Below the pieces are notes generated by a model that searched no databases, had not been told where the DNA came from, and saw nothing but the letters and a program-made list of their open reading frames with translations. A DNA stretch of 25,047 nt from the NCBI GenBank assembly GCA_022704885.1, contig JAKJFO010000006.1:1-25047 (forward strand). The letters run 5' to 3'. The position numbers and the translations under genes are program-made. The DNA is from Candidatus Rifleibacteriota bacterium. GTDB taxonomy: Bacteria > Riflebacteria > Ozemobacteria > Ozemobacterales > Ozemobacteraceae. Below, one piece after another: positions 1-7,356 of the stretch. Every line of letters starts with the position of its first letter. Within the stretch, counting starts at the first letter, position 1.

Positions 1-1
1 C

Positions 2-454
2 ACCTCACCCGGAACCTCTACCCCGCCGGTAGCTGCGGGCTCCCTGCAAAAGCGTATCGTGACCGAGGCGCGCAAGCTTATCGGCAGCACTGCTTTCAGA
101 ACCGCCGATGTCGGCTATGGCAATCTTGCCTGCGCCAAGGTCGTTACCACAGCTCTCAAGAACGCCGGCGCTCTGAGCAAAGTGCATCTAAACGTCAGAT
201 CAACCGTTGCCGACCTCAAGTCGAAGGGCTGGAAAGAAGTCAAGGTGCCGCCATTCGCAGAAGGCGACGTCATCACCTGGAAGACCTATGACTACACCGG
301 TGACGGAGTCAAAGACCCTGACACCCATGTCGGTATAATTGTAAAAGAAGGCAACAGCTATATGGCGATGAACAACTCTTCGCGACTGCGCACGCCAAGG
401 CTGTCTGAACCATATTCAATCGGCCCGGTCACCAGAGTTCTCAGAAAGGTTTGA
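2..454 (+). CDS. NlpC/P60- or CHAP-like cysteine peptidase, C-terminal part (5' end outside window)
   Basis: The frame is open to the left edge, so the gene begins outside the window; the GTG at 59 is internal. The first visible residues (TSPGTSTPPVAAG) form a Pro/Thr-rich linker, implying further domains upstream. The rest is a compact domain with the order expected of an NlpC/P60- or CHAP-type papain-fold hydrolase: a Cys in GNLACAKVV (codon 131-133), a PFAEGDVITW segment, a His in DTHVGIIV (codon 326-328) and an Asn in MAMNNSS (codon 371-373), matching a Cys-His-Asn triad. Known members hydrolyse peptidoglycan peptide or amide bonds, so a periplasmic wall-remodelling enzyme is likely; substrate and exact family are inferred. 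It lies 7 nt before the next gene, so the three plus-strand genes here are probably one operon. Confidence 0.6.
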   Translation, partial: TSPGTSTPPVAAGSLQKRIVTEARKLIGSTAFRTADVGYGNLACAKVVTTALKNAGALSKVHLNVRSTVADLKSKGWKEVKVPPFAEGDVITWKTYDYTGDGVKDPDTHVGIIVKEGNSYMAMNNSSRLRTPRLSEPYSIGPVTRVLRKV

Positions 455-461
455 TATCTGA

Positions 462-1427
462 ATGAGTCGTAGTAAGTTCATTGCGCTTTTTATAGTATGT
501 TTTCTCGCCATAATCTGCACAGCATCAGCCCAGTCATGGAGCCTTGCTTATGGCGCCGGCCGCGACCAGGTAGCGTTCTATAACTCGACCAGTCCCGGCT
601 TTACAGAAGACGCGCCTTATGGGCCGCTGGCATTCAGAGTGGTCAAAGACCAGCTCTGGGTTCTGGATTCTGTTGGTGGCCGAATTCTCGGCATTGGCAG
701 CAAAAACGAGGTTAAGACCGAAGTCAGAATTACCGGTTTGCCCAAAAATGTTCTTCTCGAAGATTTCGCTCTCGTCGCCGGTTCTTCGGGCAATCCTGAG
801 ACTGCATGGGTCGCCGATGCTGCTGAATGCAGCATTCGCAAGCTTTCTCTGGCCAATGGCCGCGAACTGGTAAAAATTGGCGGAAACGGCAGCGAAAGCG
901 GCAAATTTCTGCAGATCAGCCAGCTCGAGGTCGATCGTGGCGGCCGTTTATATGTCTGCGACATCGGTCGTCAGATCGTAGCCGTGTTCACGCCTTATGG
1001 TGAACTGATACGAGAAATGCCCTGTCAGCGCAGTGGCTTTGCTCTGGACCCCGCCGGGAATCTGCATCTGCTCGACTATCAGGAAAACTTCGGCTACATG
1101 CACCGCGTCTATTCAAACAAAGGGCAGTTGTTGAAAACCCTTCACATCGGCATGCGCAACTTTCAGAATCCGAAGGTTCAGGGCGTCAGTGCCCAGGGTG
1201 GTCTGCTGGTGTCGTTCGTACCCGAAAACGGATTCGAGGGCAGGCTAAAGCTGTTCGAATTCGCTGCTGACGCTTCGGTTCTGCGCCGCGGCGAGCTGCC
1301 ACCTGTCAGATCTATGAACCGGTTTTTCGCCATGTCTGAAAAGAACTTCTGGCTGGCCGCAGCTGATTTTGCCGCCGCCCCGGCCGGGCAGTTCAGCGTA
1401 AAGAGTTTCGACTGGGATGTGAAATGA
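462..1427 (+). CDS. Secreted NHL-repeat-like beta-propeller protein
   Basis: This 321-residue protein starts with a Sec signal peptide (basic MSRSK, hydrophobic core, likely cleavage after TASA at about residue 23). The mature part shows NHL/beta-propeller repeats: GKFLQISQLEVDRGGRL followed by YVCDIGRQIVAVFTPYGEL fits the NHL pattern of a loop Gly, an aspartate turn, a YV-D strand and a final F---G strand. A weaker unit follows (FALDPAGNLHLLDY). No catalytic motif is visible, so a binding or scaffold role outside the cytoplasm is the best reading. It overlaps the next gene by ATGA, which implies translational coupling, and follows the peptidase gene by 7 nt. Partner and ligand are unknown. 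Confidence 0.7.
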   Translation: MSRSKFIALFIVCFLAIICTASAQSWSLAYGAGRDQVAFYNSTSPGFTEDAPYGPLAFRVVKDQLWVLDSVGGRILGIGSKNEVKTEVRITGLPKNVLLEDFALVAGSSGNPETAWVADAAECSIRKLSLANGRELVKIGGNGSESGKFLQISQLEVDRGGRLYVCDIGRQIVAVFTPYGELIREMPCQRSGFALDPAGNLHLLDYQENFGYMHRVYSNKGQLLKTLHIGMRNFQNPKVQGVSAQGGLLVSFVPENGFEGRLKLFEFAADASVLRRGELPPVRSMNRFFAMSEKNFWLAAADFAAAPAGQFSVKSFDWDVK

Positions 1428-2263
1428 TGATCAATAAAGCACTGTTAGCCATATCTCTGATTGTTTGTCTGCTCGTCACAGCGCACCACTTATCTGCTCA
1501 GACGCAGGTTGAGGCCGAACAGCTGTTTAAACTGCCTCTGTCTGCCGATTCTGGCATTCTCGGCATGCGGGTTGCCGGTAACAAGGTGTTTGTCGTCAAC
1601 ACTGTCGGGCGCTTCGTCAGATACGATCTCGAAACCCGTGAGGCCCTGAATGGCCGCGCTCCAGCTGAGAAGATTATCGACTTCGACGTTGTACTCGGTC
1701 AACTGGTATATCTCGATGGCGAAGGCAAAATTGCCGGTAGAACCCGCCCGACATGGCCGGATCAGAGCTATGCCGCCTGTCGCATCGATGTCAGTACCGA
1801 AGGTTTGCTTCTTTCTGGCGGTGCCCGCGCGGTTTTTCTCGACAAGAACGCCACCGAGCCTTTTTACATCAATGATCTGGCGATGGTTCGCCCGATCGAC
1901 AACGGTTACCTGTGGGCGATGCAGATGCGCAACCGCAATGGCCGCTGGAATGCCGATCTCTATGATTCTTTCGGCAACCTGATGCACGAAGTATATGAAT
2001 TTTCAGACGCATTCGATCCATCGGGTCTTGAAATCGGCCCCATTGGCCCGGAAGGCGAACTGCTGGTGTCGGCGATCGAAAACAACGTGCGCAAGCTCTC
2101 GCTGATCGCCAGCAACGGCTACATGTTCTGGAAGATGGATGGCCCGCCAAAGCGTTTTCCGCGCGACATCGCCTTCGACAGCCAGGGCAACATGCTTGTA
2201 CTCGAAGTCAAAAACCAGGATGTCTGGCTGACGCGTTGGAAACTCACGCATCCTGAAGGCTGA
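1424..2263 (+). CDS. Secreted beta-propeller-like protein, second of a pair
   Basis: The 279-residue product has a signal peptide (MMINK, long hydrophobic stretch, cleavage near LSAQ at about residue 25). The mature protein has short beta-strand repeats of propeller type, such as VAGNKVFVVNTVGRFVRYDL near the start and FDSQGNMLVLEVKNQDVWL near the end. It resembles the preceding gene in size and style, so the two may be diverged paralogues, but NHL signatures are weaker here. It starts inside the stop of the upstream gene (ATGA) and has no separate promoter. Its TGA forms the left end of an 18-nt palindrome whose right end is the stop codon of the convergent gene. No enzymatic motif seen; function unknown. 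Confidence 0.6.
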   Translation: MMINKALLAISLIVCLLVTAHHLSAQTQVEAEQLFKLPLSADSGILGMRVAGNKVFVVNTVGRFVRYDLETREALNGRAPAEKIIDFDVVLGQLVYLDGEGKIAGRTRPTWPDQSYAACRIDVSTEGLLLSGGARAVFLDKNATEPFYINDLAMVRPIDNGYLWAMQMRNRNGRWNADLYDSFGNLMHEVYEFSDAFDPSGLEIGPIGPEGELLVSAIENNVRKLSLIASNGYMFWKMDGPPKRFPRDIAFDSQGNMLVLEVKNQDVWLTRWKLTHPEG

Positions 2264-2278
2264 ACCAGACCTGGTTCA
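2261..2278. terminator. 18-nt palindrome spanning both convergent stop codons; possible weak bidirectional terminator
   Basis: TGAACCAG-AC-CTGGTTCA is a perfect 8-bp inverted repeat with a 2-nt centre. Its ends are exactly the TGA of the beta-propeller gene (2261-2263) and, on the other strand, the TGA of the NamZ-like gene (2276-2278). No T-tract follows on either side, so intrinsic termination is uncertain; it could instead protect 3' ends. Confidence 0.4.
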
Positions 2279-3433
2279 ATCTCTCGGGTAAAGAAAAAAC
2301 TCCTCGCGCTGTGCTGCGAATTCAGCAGAGCCGGCGCTGCTCTCTGAGATAATTACATCAGGCTTCTCGCCGGCGAGAAGCCCTTTTCTTATGCGGTCGG
2401 TGCCGGCAAGATAATCGATGAACGGGTGTTCGAGATTCGGCCGGTCAGTGAATTCGACGAGGCCCGGGTGTGACTGCATGAGCGACCATAGCGCGGCAAC
2501 GCCGGTATATACAGAATCTGTTATCGGCTGTTCGCAGGTAAGCCTGATGCCATGGCAGGTTTCACCCGTGAATTTGCTGAATGTCGGCACGAAACTGGTG
2601 GTGGTTGCCTTAACCTGCTCCGACAGAAGAGGCCTGATGCATTCGAGCCAGCTGTCGGCATTTATGCCGGGTGCCCCAAGATTGCGGAAAGGGTAGTCGC
2701 TGCCGCGTCCTTCTGAGATGTTGGTGCCTTCGAACAGACATGTGCCCGGATACAATAGTGCAGTAGCGACGTTCGGCATGCTTGGCGAGGGTTTGAACCA
2801 CGGAAAATCGAGGCTTTCGAACCTGGTTGGGCAGCGGTAATCTTCACAACATGTGATCGAAAGCTGGTTTTTCATGCCGTTTCTGGTATGCCACCATTTT
2901 GCCAGCTCTCCGGGGGTGAGCCCGTAGCGAAGAGCTATCGGCAGATGCCCGACGAAAGACGAAAAGCCGGTCTGCAGCATTGGACCTTCTACCGTTTTAC
3001 CGCCCATGACATCCGGCCGGTCAAACACAATGACCGGCAGACCGGCTTCGTTTGCGGCGTCAAGAATGTTGCGCAGCGTCGAAATGTACGTGTAAAAACG
3101 AACTCCGAGATCCTGTATGTCGTAAATCAGCAGATCAAGGTCTTTGAGCAGCTCGCCAGATGGCTTTTTGTTTGGTCCATAAAGGCTGATGATGTCGACT
3201 TCCAGGCTGTTCTCGCGGCTGTTAGCGACATGCTCGCCATCAGGAGCGTCAGAGCTGAAGCCATGCTCAGGGGTGAATATTCGTGCCAGCAGATAACGGT
3301 TGTCTTCGGCAAGCAGATTGACGAGGTGGCGGCCTTGGCGGTTGCGCCCGGTGAAGTTGGTGACGGCGGCAACCCGCAGTTTTTTTTGCAGGAGCGGGTT
3401 TTCAAAAAAAACTTCGATACCTGGCTTAAACAT
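2276..3433 (-). CDS. namZ: NamZ-type exo-beta-N-acetylmuramidase family protein (DUF1343)
   Basis: The 385-residue protein carries the hallmarks of the DUF1343/NamZ family: TPEHGF (54-59), YDIQDLGVRFYTY (104-116), SPSMP (216-220) and GTNISEGRGS (236-245). Characterised NamZ enzymes remove terminal N-acetylmuramic acid from peptidoglycan fragments, feeding cell-wall recycling. Length is normal for the core family. No signal peptide is visible (the N-terminus is MFKPGIEVFF), so the product appears cytoplasmic, suggesting action on imported muropeptides; that location is inference. The ATG at 3433 overlaps the end of folC by 8 nt, so both are probably translated from one message. NamZ activity itself is assumed from family membership; other DUF1343 members are uncharacterised. 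Confidence 0.85.
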   Translation of the reverse strand: MFKPGIEVFFENPLLQKKLRVAAVTNFTGRNRQGRHLVNLLAEDNRYLLARIFTPEHGFSSDAPDGEHVANSRENSLEVDIISLYGPNKKPSGELLKDLDLLIYDIQDLGVRFYTYISTLRNILDAANEAGLPVIVFDRPDVMGGKTVEGPMLQTGFSSFVGHLPIALRYGLTPGELAKWWHTRNGMKNQLSITCCEDYRCPTRFESLDFPWFKPSPSMPNVATALLYPGTCLFEGTNISEGRGSDYPFRNLGAPGINADSWLECIRPLLSEQVKATTTSFVPTFSKFTGETCHGIRLTCEQPITDSVYTGVAALWSLMQSHPGLVEFTDRPNLEHPFIDYLAGTDRIRKGLLAGEKPDVIISESSAGSAEFAAQREEFFLYPRD

Positions 3434-4703
3434 TCTGGTCGAACATCCTCAATGCTTCAGAAATCAGATACAGTGAACCTGTTATCAACATGGTGCCGGC
3501 GTTCTTCCGACACGATTCTGCAGCGGCCTTCAGCGTGTCGAACCATTGCCAGCCCAGCGGTTCGAGAGTGCCGGCAAATTCTTCACGGGTCAGGGCACGA
3601 TTGCAGCGGGGTGGCACAAAGCAAAGATTGTGCCCGAATCTGGCCAGTCGAGCGCCCATTTCAGTGAGCGGCTTGTCCTGCAGTGCGCCAAATATTATGC
3701 TCAGTGGCCCGGCCGGAGGAAACTTCTCGAGATACTGCGCGAGAGTCTCGATTCCTTCAGCGTTGTGGGCGCCATCGAGCAGAATCGGGGGTTGGCCGGG
3801 AATCCATTGCAGTCGCCCGGGCCAACGGGCTTTACCTATACCTTCGGCAACCGCAGAGGCAGGAATGTCGAAGCCGTTTTTGCGCAGCTGCTCGATGAGT
3901 GCAAGCGTGATGGCAAGGTTTTCGAGCTGGTGTTCACCTGGCAGAGACAGGAATACCGGTTCGCTGACATCTGGTATTTTGAGCAGATGACCGTCGGCAC
4001 GGCTTTCGAGCTGTTCAAAGTGATCCTGCTGCCGGCATTTAATCAGCGGGCTCTGGTTTTGTCTGCAGACATTTTCGAATTCGGCAAGAATTTCGGGTTC
4101 TTTTTCGCCGGTGATCAGAGGTCTCTTTTTTCTGACAATACCGAGCTTTTCGTGGGCTATCGCGATTTTGCCGGTGCCGAGGTATTCCTGATGGTCGGTG
4201 CCGATGTTGGTGATTACCGATACTTCAGGGTTCGTCGCGTTAGTGGCATCAAAGCGGCCGCCGAGGCCTACTTCGATAATGGCGAGGTCAAGGTCGTTCT
4301 CGCGAAAAGCCCAGAAAGCCAGGCCGGCAACCGTCTCAAAAAAACTGGCGGGGCCGAGAGAAGCTTCTTTGTCGAGGACTTTGCAGACTTCCTGCATCTT
4401 TTTTACGCCGTTGATCCAGTATTTGTCGGCGAGAGGGCGCGCTGCTATCTTGGCACGTTCTCGAATATCGACGAGATGCGGCGAAGTCAGGCTGCCGGTC
4501 ACGTAATCCGGGCAGCATGCCATGATCGATTCAGTAACGGCAGTTACCGAACCTTTGCCGTTTGTGCCGCCGATGAGAACGCATGCGTAGTCCTGATGAG
4601 GATTTTCAAGCTCCTCGAGTATGAACTTTATGCGGTCCAGGCCATAGGGGCCGGTGCGCACACCACGCTGAAACAGCCAGGCAACAGCTTCTGATATTTT
4701 CAT
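3426..4703 (-). CDS. folC: Bifunctional folylpolyglutamate synthase / dihydrofolate synthase-type Mur ligase
   Basis: FolC adds glutamate to dihydropteroate and/or folates in the cytoplasm using ATP. The sequence shows the Mur-ligase P-loop GTNGKGS (46-52 from this start), SLTSPHLVDIRER, EVGLGGRFDATN, NIGTDHQEYLG and LLDGAHNAEG near residue 308, all typical of FolC rather than MurC-F. From this ATG the protein has 425 residues, usual for the family. The reading frame opens 24 nt further upstream at 4727, but the ATG at 4703 has a Shine-Dalgarno GGGAAG six bases upstream and gives MKISEAVAWLF, the usual beginning. A TATATT at 4754-4759 (minus strand) may be its -10, without a good -35. It is followed, with an 8-nt overlap, by the NamZ-like gene. 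Confidence 0.93.
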   Translation of the reverse strand: MKISEAVAWLFQRGVRTGPYGLDRIKFILEELENPHQDYACVLIGGTNGKGSVTAVTESIMACCPDYVTGSLTSPHLVDIRERAKIAARPLADKYWINGVKKMQEVCKVLDKEASLGPASFFETVAGLAFWAFRENDLDLAIIEVGLGGRFDATNATNPEVSVITNIGTDHQEYLGTGKIAIAHEKLGIVRKKRPLITGEKEPEILAEFENVCRQNQSPLIKCRQQDHFEQLESRADGHLLKIPDVSEPVFLSLPGEHQLENLAITLALIEQLRKNGFDIPASAVAEGIGKARWPGRLQWIPGQPPILLDGAHNAEGIETLAQYLEKFPPAGPLSIIFGALQDKPLTEMGARLARFGHNLCFVPPRCNRALTREEFAGTLEPLGWQWFDTLKAAAESCRKNAGTMLITGSLYLISEALRMFDQNV

Positions 4704-4709
4704 GGTCAA

Positions 4710-4715
4710 CTTCCC
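4710..4715 (-). promoter_or_regulatory. Ribosome binding site selecting the folC start
   Basis: GGGAAG on the minus strand, 6 nt before the ATG at 4703. The in-frame ATG at 4727 has no comparable purine tract upstream. Confidence 0.6.
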
Positions 4716-4812
4716 ATTGTATGTCATTTAATGCGAATTTCGGGCGCCGCCACAATATAGCAGAAGCATTGCCGCAAAAAAAGAGATTTGTTGTTCAATC
4801 TCATTCGAACTC

Positions 4813-4842
4813 TTGAAAGTGTCGATGAAAATGGTGTACTCT
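4813..4842 (+). promoter_or_regulatory. Possible sigma-70-like promoter of the PBP1A gene
   Basis: TTGAAA (4813-4818), an 18-nt spacer and TACTCT (4837-4842). The -35 is good and the -10 poor. It lies in the divergent folC/PBP1A intergenic region. A 10-codon reading frame (ATG 4831) ends in TAA at 4861-4863, directly abutting the PBP1A ATG; if transcription begins just after this promoter that frame would lack its start. Confidence 0.3.
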
Positions 4843-4863
4843 GATAACAGGATGGTGCATTAA

Positions 4864-7284
4864 ATGGTTTTAAACAGTCCTGAACCCGATGAACTTTATG
4901 ATCCGAGTGAAGATGAAGATTCCGAGACAGTTACTCAGAAGGTAATTGGCTGGCTCTGGTTCTTCTTTAAACTGGGTTTTGTCTTAACGCTGATCGCGAT
5001 AATCATTGTTACCGGCGCGGTAATCGGTATCGTTAAAGGGTTTTCGGAGAAGATTCCGATCATCTCAGACAGCTCTTATCGACCGAACCTGACTTCTCAG
5101 GTGTTTGACAGCAAAGGTCGTCTGCTGGCAAAGCTGCACGCCGAGGAAAACCGCACCAGAATTCTCTCTGCCAAAGAAATCCCGGCGCACATGAAGCATG
5201 CTGTCGTCGCTATCGAAGATGAGCGTTTCTACAGTCATTATGGCATAGATATCGTCGGTATCACGCGTGCCATGATCAAGAACGTTCAGGCCGGCCGAGT
5301 CGTTCAGGGGGCTTCAACCCTGACTCAGCAGCTGGTCAAGAACGCCTTTCTTACCAGCGAAAAGACTTTCAAGCGCAAGGCTATCGAAGCCATGATGGCT
5401 TTTCAGATCGAACGCAGATATTCAAAAGAAGAGATTCTGACTCTTTATCTGAACGAAATCTATTTCGGTCATGGCGCTTATGGCCTGGCAGCCGCTGCCG
5501 AGATCTACTTTGGCAAAGATCCTATGGAACTGACGATCTCTGAATGCGCAATGCTCGCCGGCATACCCAAGAGTCCGGTAGCCTATTCTCCGATCAGAAA
5601 TCCGAAAAACAACGAAGTTCGCCGGTCTACCGTTCTCGCCAAGATGGTTGAACTCGGCTTCATATCGCCGGCTGAATATGAAGAGGCCAAAAATGTCATT
5701 CCCAAGGTTCGCGAACTGGAGGTTCAGGAGTTCAAGGCGCCGTATTTCGTTACCTACGTCCGCGATCAGTTGCTCGAAAAGTATGGCGCAAACCTGGTCT
5801 ACAATGGTGGCTTGAAAATTTATACCACCCTCGATTACGACATGCAGGAATATGCCGAAGTCGCAATGGCTTCAGCACCTATTTTCAAGGAATATCCTAT
5901 CGAAAAATATCCGGGTATGAATGGCTCGCTTGTCTGCATCGACCCGAAAAATGGTCATATCAAGGCGATGTATGGTGGCAGAAGTTTTGAGCAATCGCAG
6001 TTCAACCGCGTTACCCAGGCTTATCGCCAGCCCGGATCGTCGTTCAAGCCTTTTGTTTATGCAGCTGCTCTCGAAGAAGGAATGCTGCCCAGTGACACCG
6101 TGGTTGACGAATACATTGCCTACACCAATCCCTGGACCCGCAAGGTCTGGGCGCCCAAAAACTACGATCATAAGCATCATGGCCCGGTTACCTTGATGAG
6201 AGCGCTTTGCCGCAGCTTCAACATTCCGGCCGTAAAGCTTATTGACCGCCTGACACCGGCAAAAGTCATCAGATTCGCCAAGCGTCTGGGTATTACTGCC
6301 CAGATGGAGCCGAACCTTTCACTGGCCCTGGGTTCTGGTCAGTTCACCCCTCTTGAAATGGCTACAAGCTACGGTGTTTTTGCCAACATGGGCATTCTTT
6401 GTCGGCCGCTTTCGATTCTCAAAGTCGAAGATCGCGACGGCAATATTCTCGAAGAAAATCTGCCGCGCGCCAAGGAAGTCATGAAAGCGGTGAACGCTGC
6501 GATGATCTGTGACATGCTGCGAACAGCGGTCGAGCGCGGAACTGGTGCCAGGGCAAAGATCCCCGGCAAGGCCGTCGCCGGCAAAACAGGCACGACCAAC
6601 GACTATGTCGATGCCTGGTTCAATGGTATGTCACCTGACCTGGTGACCATCGTGCAGTTTGGTTTCGACATGCCACGCACGCTCGGGAATGGCAAAGCTG
6701 GTGGCGCGGTCGCCGGCCCGCCCTGGAAGGCATTCATGGAAAAAGCTCTGGCTAATTATCCTAACAAGGATTTTCCGGTTCCTGACGGCGCCGTTCGAGC
6801 CCGCGTCTGCATGAGCAGTGGTAAGCTCGCGTCTAAAGGCTGTCCGGGTGGTGATATTGTCAGTCAGATCTTTCCAATAGAATCACAGCCTCTCACCGAG
6901 TGTCGCCATGGTTCGGGTGTTTATGCTCAGAGCTCCGGCGCCGCCGGCGAAGTTGAAGACATGAGTCCGCAGCAGGCCGAAGGCAGCTTCCTGCCTGATC
7001 CTGACTTTTTCCACAGCAATTATCAAACTGGGGCAGTGGCAGACGCCAGGCCGCCGCAGGTTGTCAAACCCCCGACAGTTCAGGGCGAATGGATCTCACG
7101 TGACAACCCGGATCGTGCCGTACTGCAGCGCTGGGGTGCCGATCGCCAGATTCCTGCTGACGCTTTTCTCGATGAAAGCCTGGCTGATGCCCCGGCAGTA
7201 GAAGAAGACGAACCGGCTCCGGTCAGAGAGCCGGGAGTGGTGATAAATCCTCCCGGAGTCGAATTTCGCGACAGCTATCACTGA
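4864..7284 (+). CDS. mrcA: Penicillin-binding protein 1A, bifunctional transglycosylase/transpeptidase
   Basis: Class A PBP of 806 residues that polymerises lipid II glycan and cross-links stem peptides at the cytoplasmic membrane. Order of parts: acidic cytoplasmic tail (1-26); one membrane span (about 28-57); GT51 transglycosylase with EDERFYSHYG (catalytic Glu118), GASTLTQQ (149-156) and RRYSKEEILTLYLNEIYFG; and a transpeptidase with SSFK (Ser392, Lys395), SFN (451-453) and KTGTT (574-578). All catalytic motifs are intact. After about residue 690 there is a long, low-complexity Pro/acidic tail rich in VVKPP, EEDEPAPV and similar stretches, probably disordered and periplasmic. The SD-like AGGA (4849-4852) is 11 nt from the ATG. 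Monocistronic: divergent from folC and closed by a strong terminator. Confidence 0.95.
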   Translation: MVLNSPEPDELYDPSEDEDSETVTQKVIGWLWFFFKLGFVLTLIAIIIVTGAVIGIVKGFSEKIPIISDSSYRPNLTSQVFDSKGRLLAKLHAEENRTRILSAKEIPAHMKHAVVAIEDERFYSHYGIDIVGITRAMIKNVQAGRVVQGASTLTQQLVKNAFLTSEKTFKRKAIEAMMAFQIERRYSKEEILTLYLNEIYFGHGAYGLAAAAEIYFGKDPMELTISECAMLAGIPKSPVAYSPIRNPKNNEVRRSTVLAKMVELGFISPAEYEEAKNVIPKVRELEVQEFKAPYFVTYVRDQLLEKYGANLVYNGGLKIYTTLDYDMQEYAEVAMASAPIFKEYPIEKYPGMNGSLVCIDPKNGHIKAMYGGRSFEQSQFNRVTQAYRQPGSSFKPFVYAAALEEGMLPSDTVVDEYIAYTNPWTRKVWAPKNYDHKHHGPVTLMRALCRSFNIPAVKLIDRLTPAKVIRFAKRLGITAQMEPNLSLALGSGQFTPLEMATSYGVFANMGILCRPLSILKVEDRDGNILEENLPRAKEVMKAVNAAMICDMLRTAVERGTGARAKIPGKAVAGKTGTTNDYVDAWFNGMSPDLVTIVQFGFDMPRTLGNGKAGGAVAGPPWKAFMEKALANYPNKDFPVPDGAVRARVCMSSGKLASKGCPGGDIVSQIFPIESQPLTECRHGSGVYAQSSGAAGEVEDMSPQQAEGSFLPDPDFFHSNYQTGAVADARPPQVVKPPTVQGEWISRDNPDRAVLQRWGADRQIPADAFLDESLADAPAVEEDEPAPVREPGVVINPPGVEFRDSYH

Positions 7285-7303
7285 AACCAGATGCAGATAC
7301 AGC

Positions 7304-7340
7304 AAAGCCCCTGCCGCAATGCCGCGACAGGGGCTTTTCT
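7304..7340 (+). terminator. Rho-independent terminator of the PBP1A gene
   Basis: AAAGCCCCTG (7304-7313) pairs perfectly with CAGGGGCTTT (7328-7337), with a 14-nt loop that is itself GC-rich, followed by a short T run. It begins 20 nt after the PBP1A stop and also lies just past the end of the convergent zinc-ribbon gene. Confidence 0.85.
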
Positions 7341-7356
7341 ATGTCTTCAGATGTCA

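Noticed and set aside
2888..3667. A 259-codon plus-strand reading frame
   Set aside because: Antisense to the NamZ-like gene and the end of folC, with no recognisable domains.
3546..4694. A 382-codon plus-strand reading frame
   Set aside because: It runs antisense to folC over its whole length, has no family motif and no RBS; the folC motifs on the other strand are decisive. Long antisense frames here reflect codon bias.
4831..4863. A 10-codon frame ending directly at the PBP1A ATG, as a leader peptide
   Set aside because: Its ATG lies inside the putative promoter and it has no RBS or run of regulatory codons; noted only in the promoter entry.
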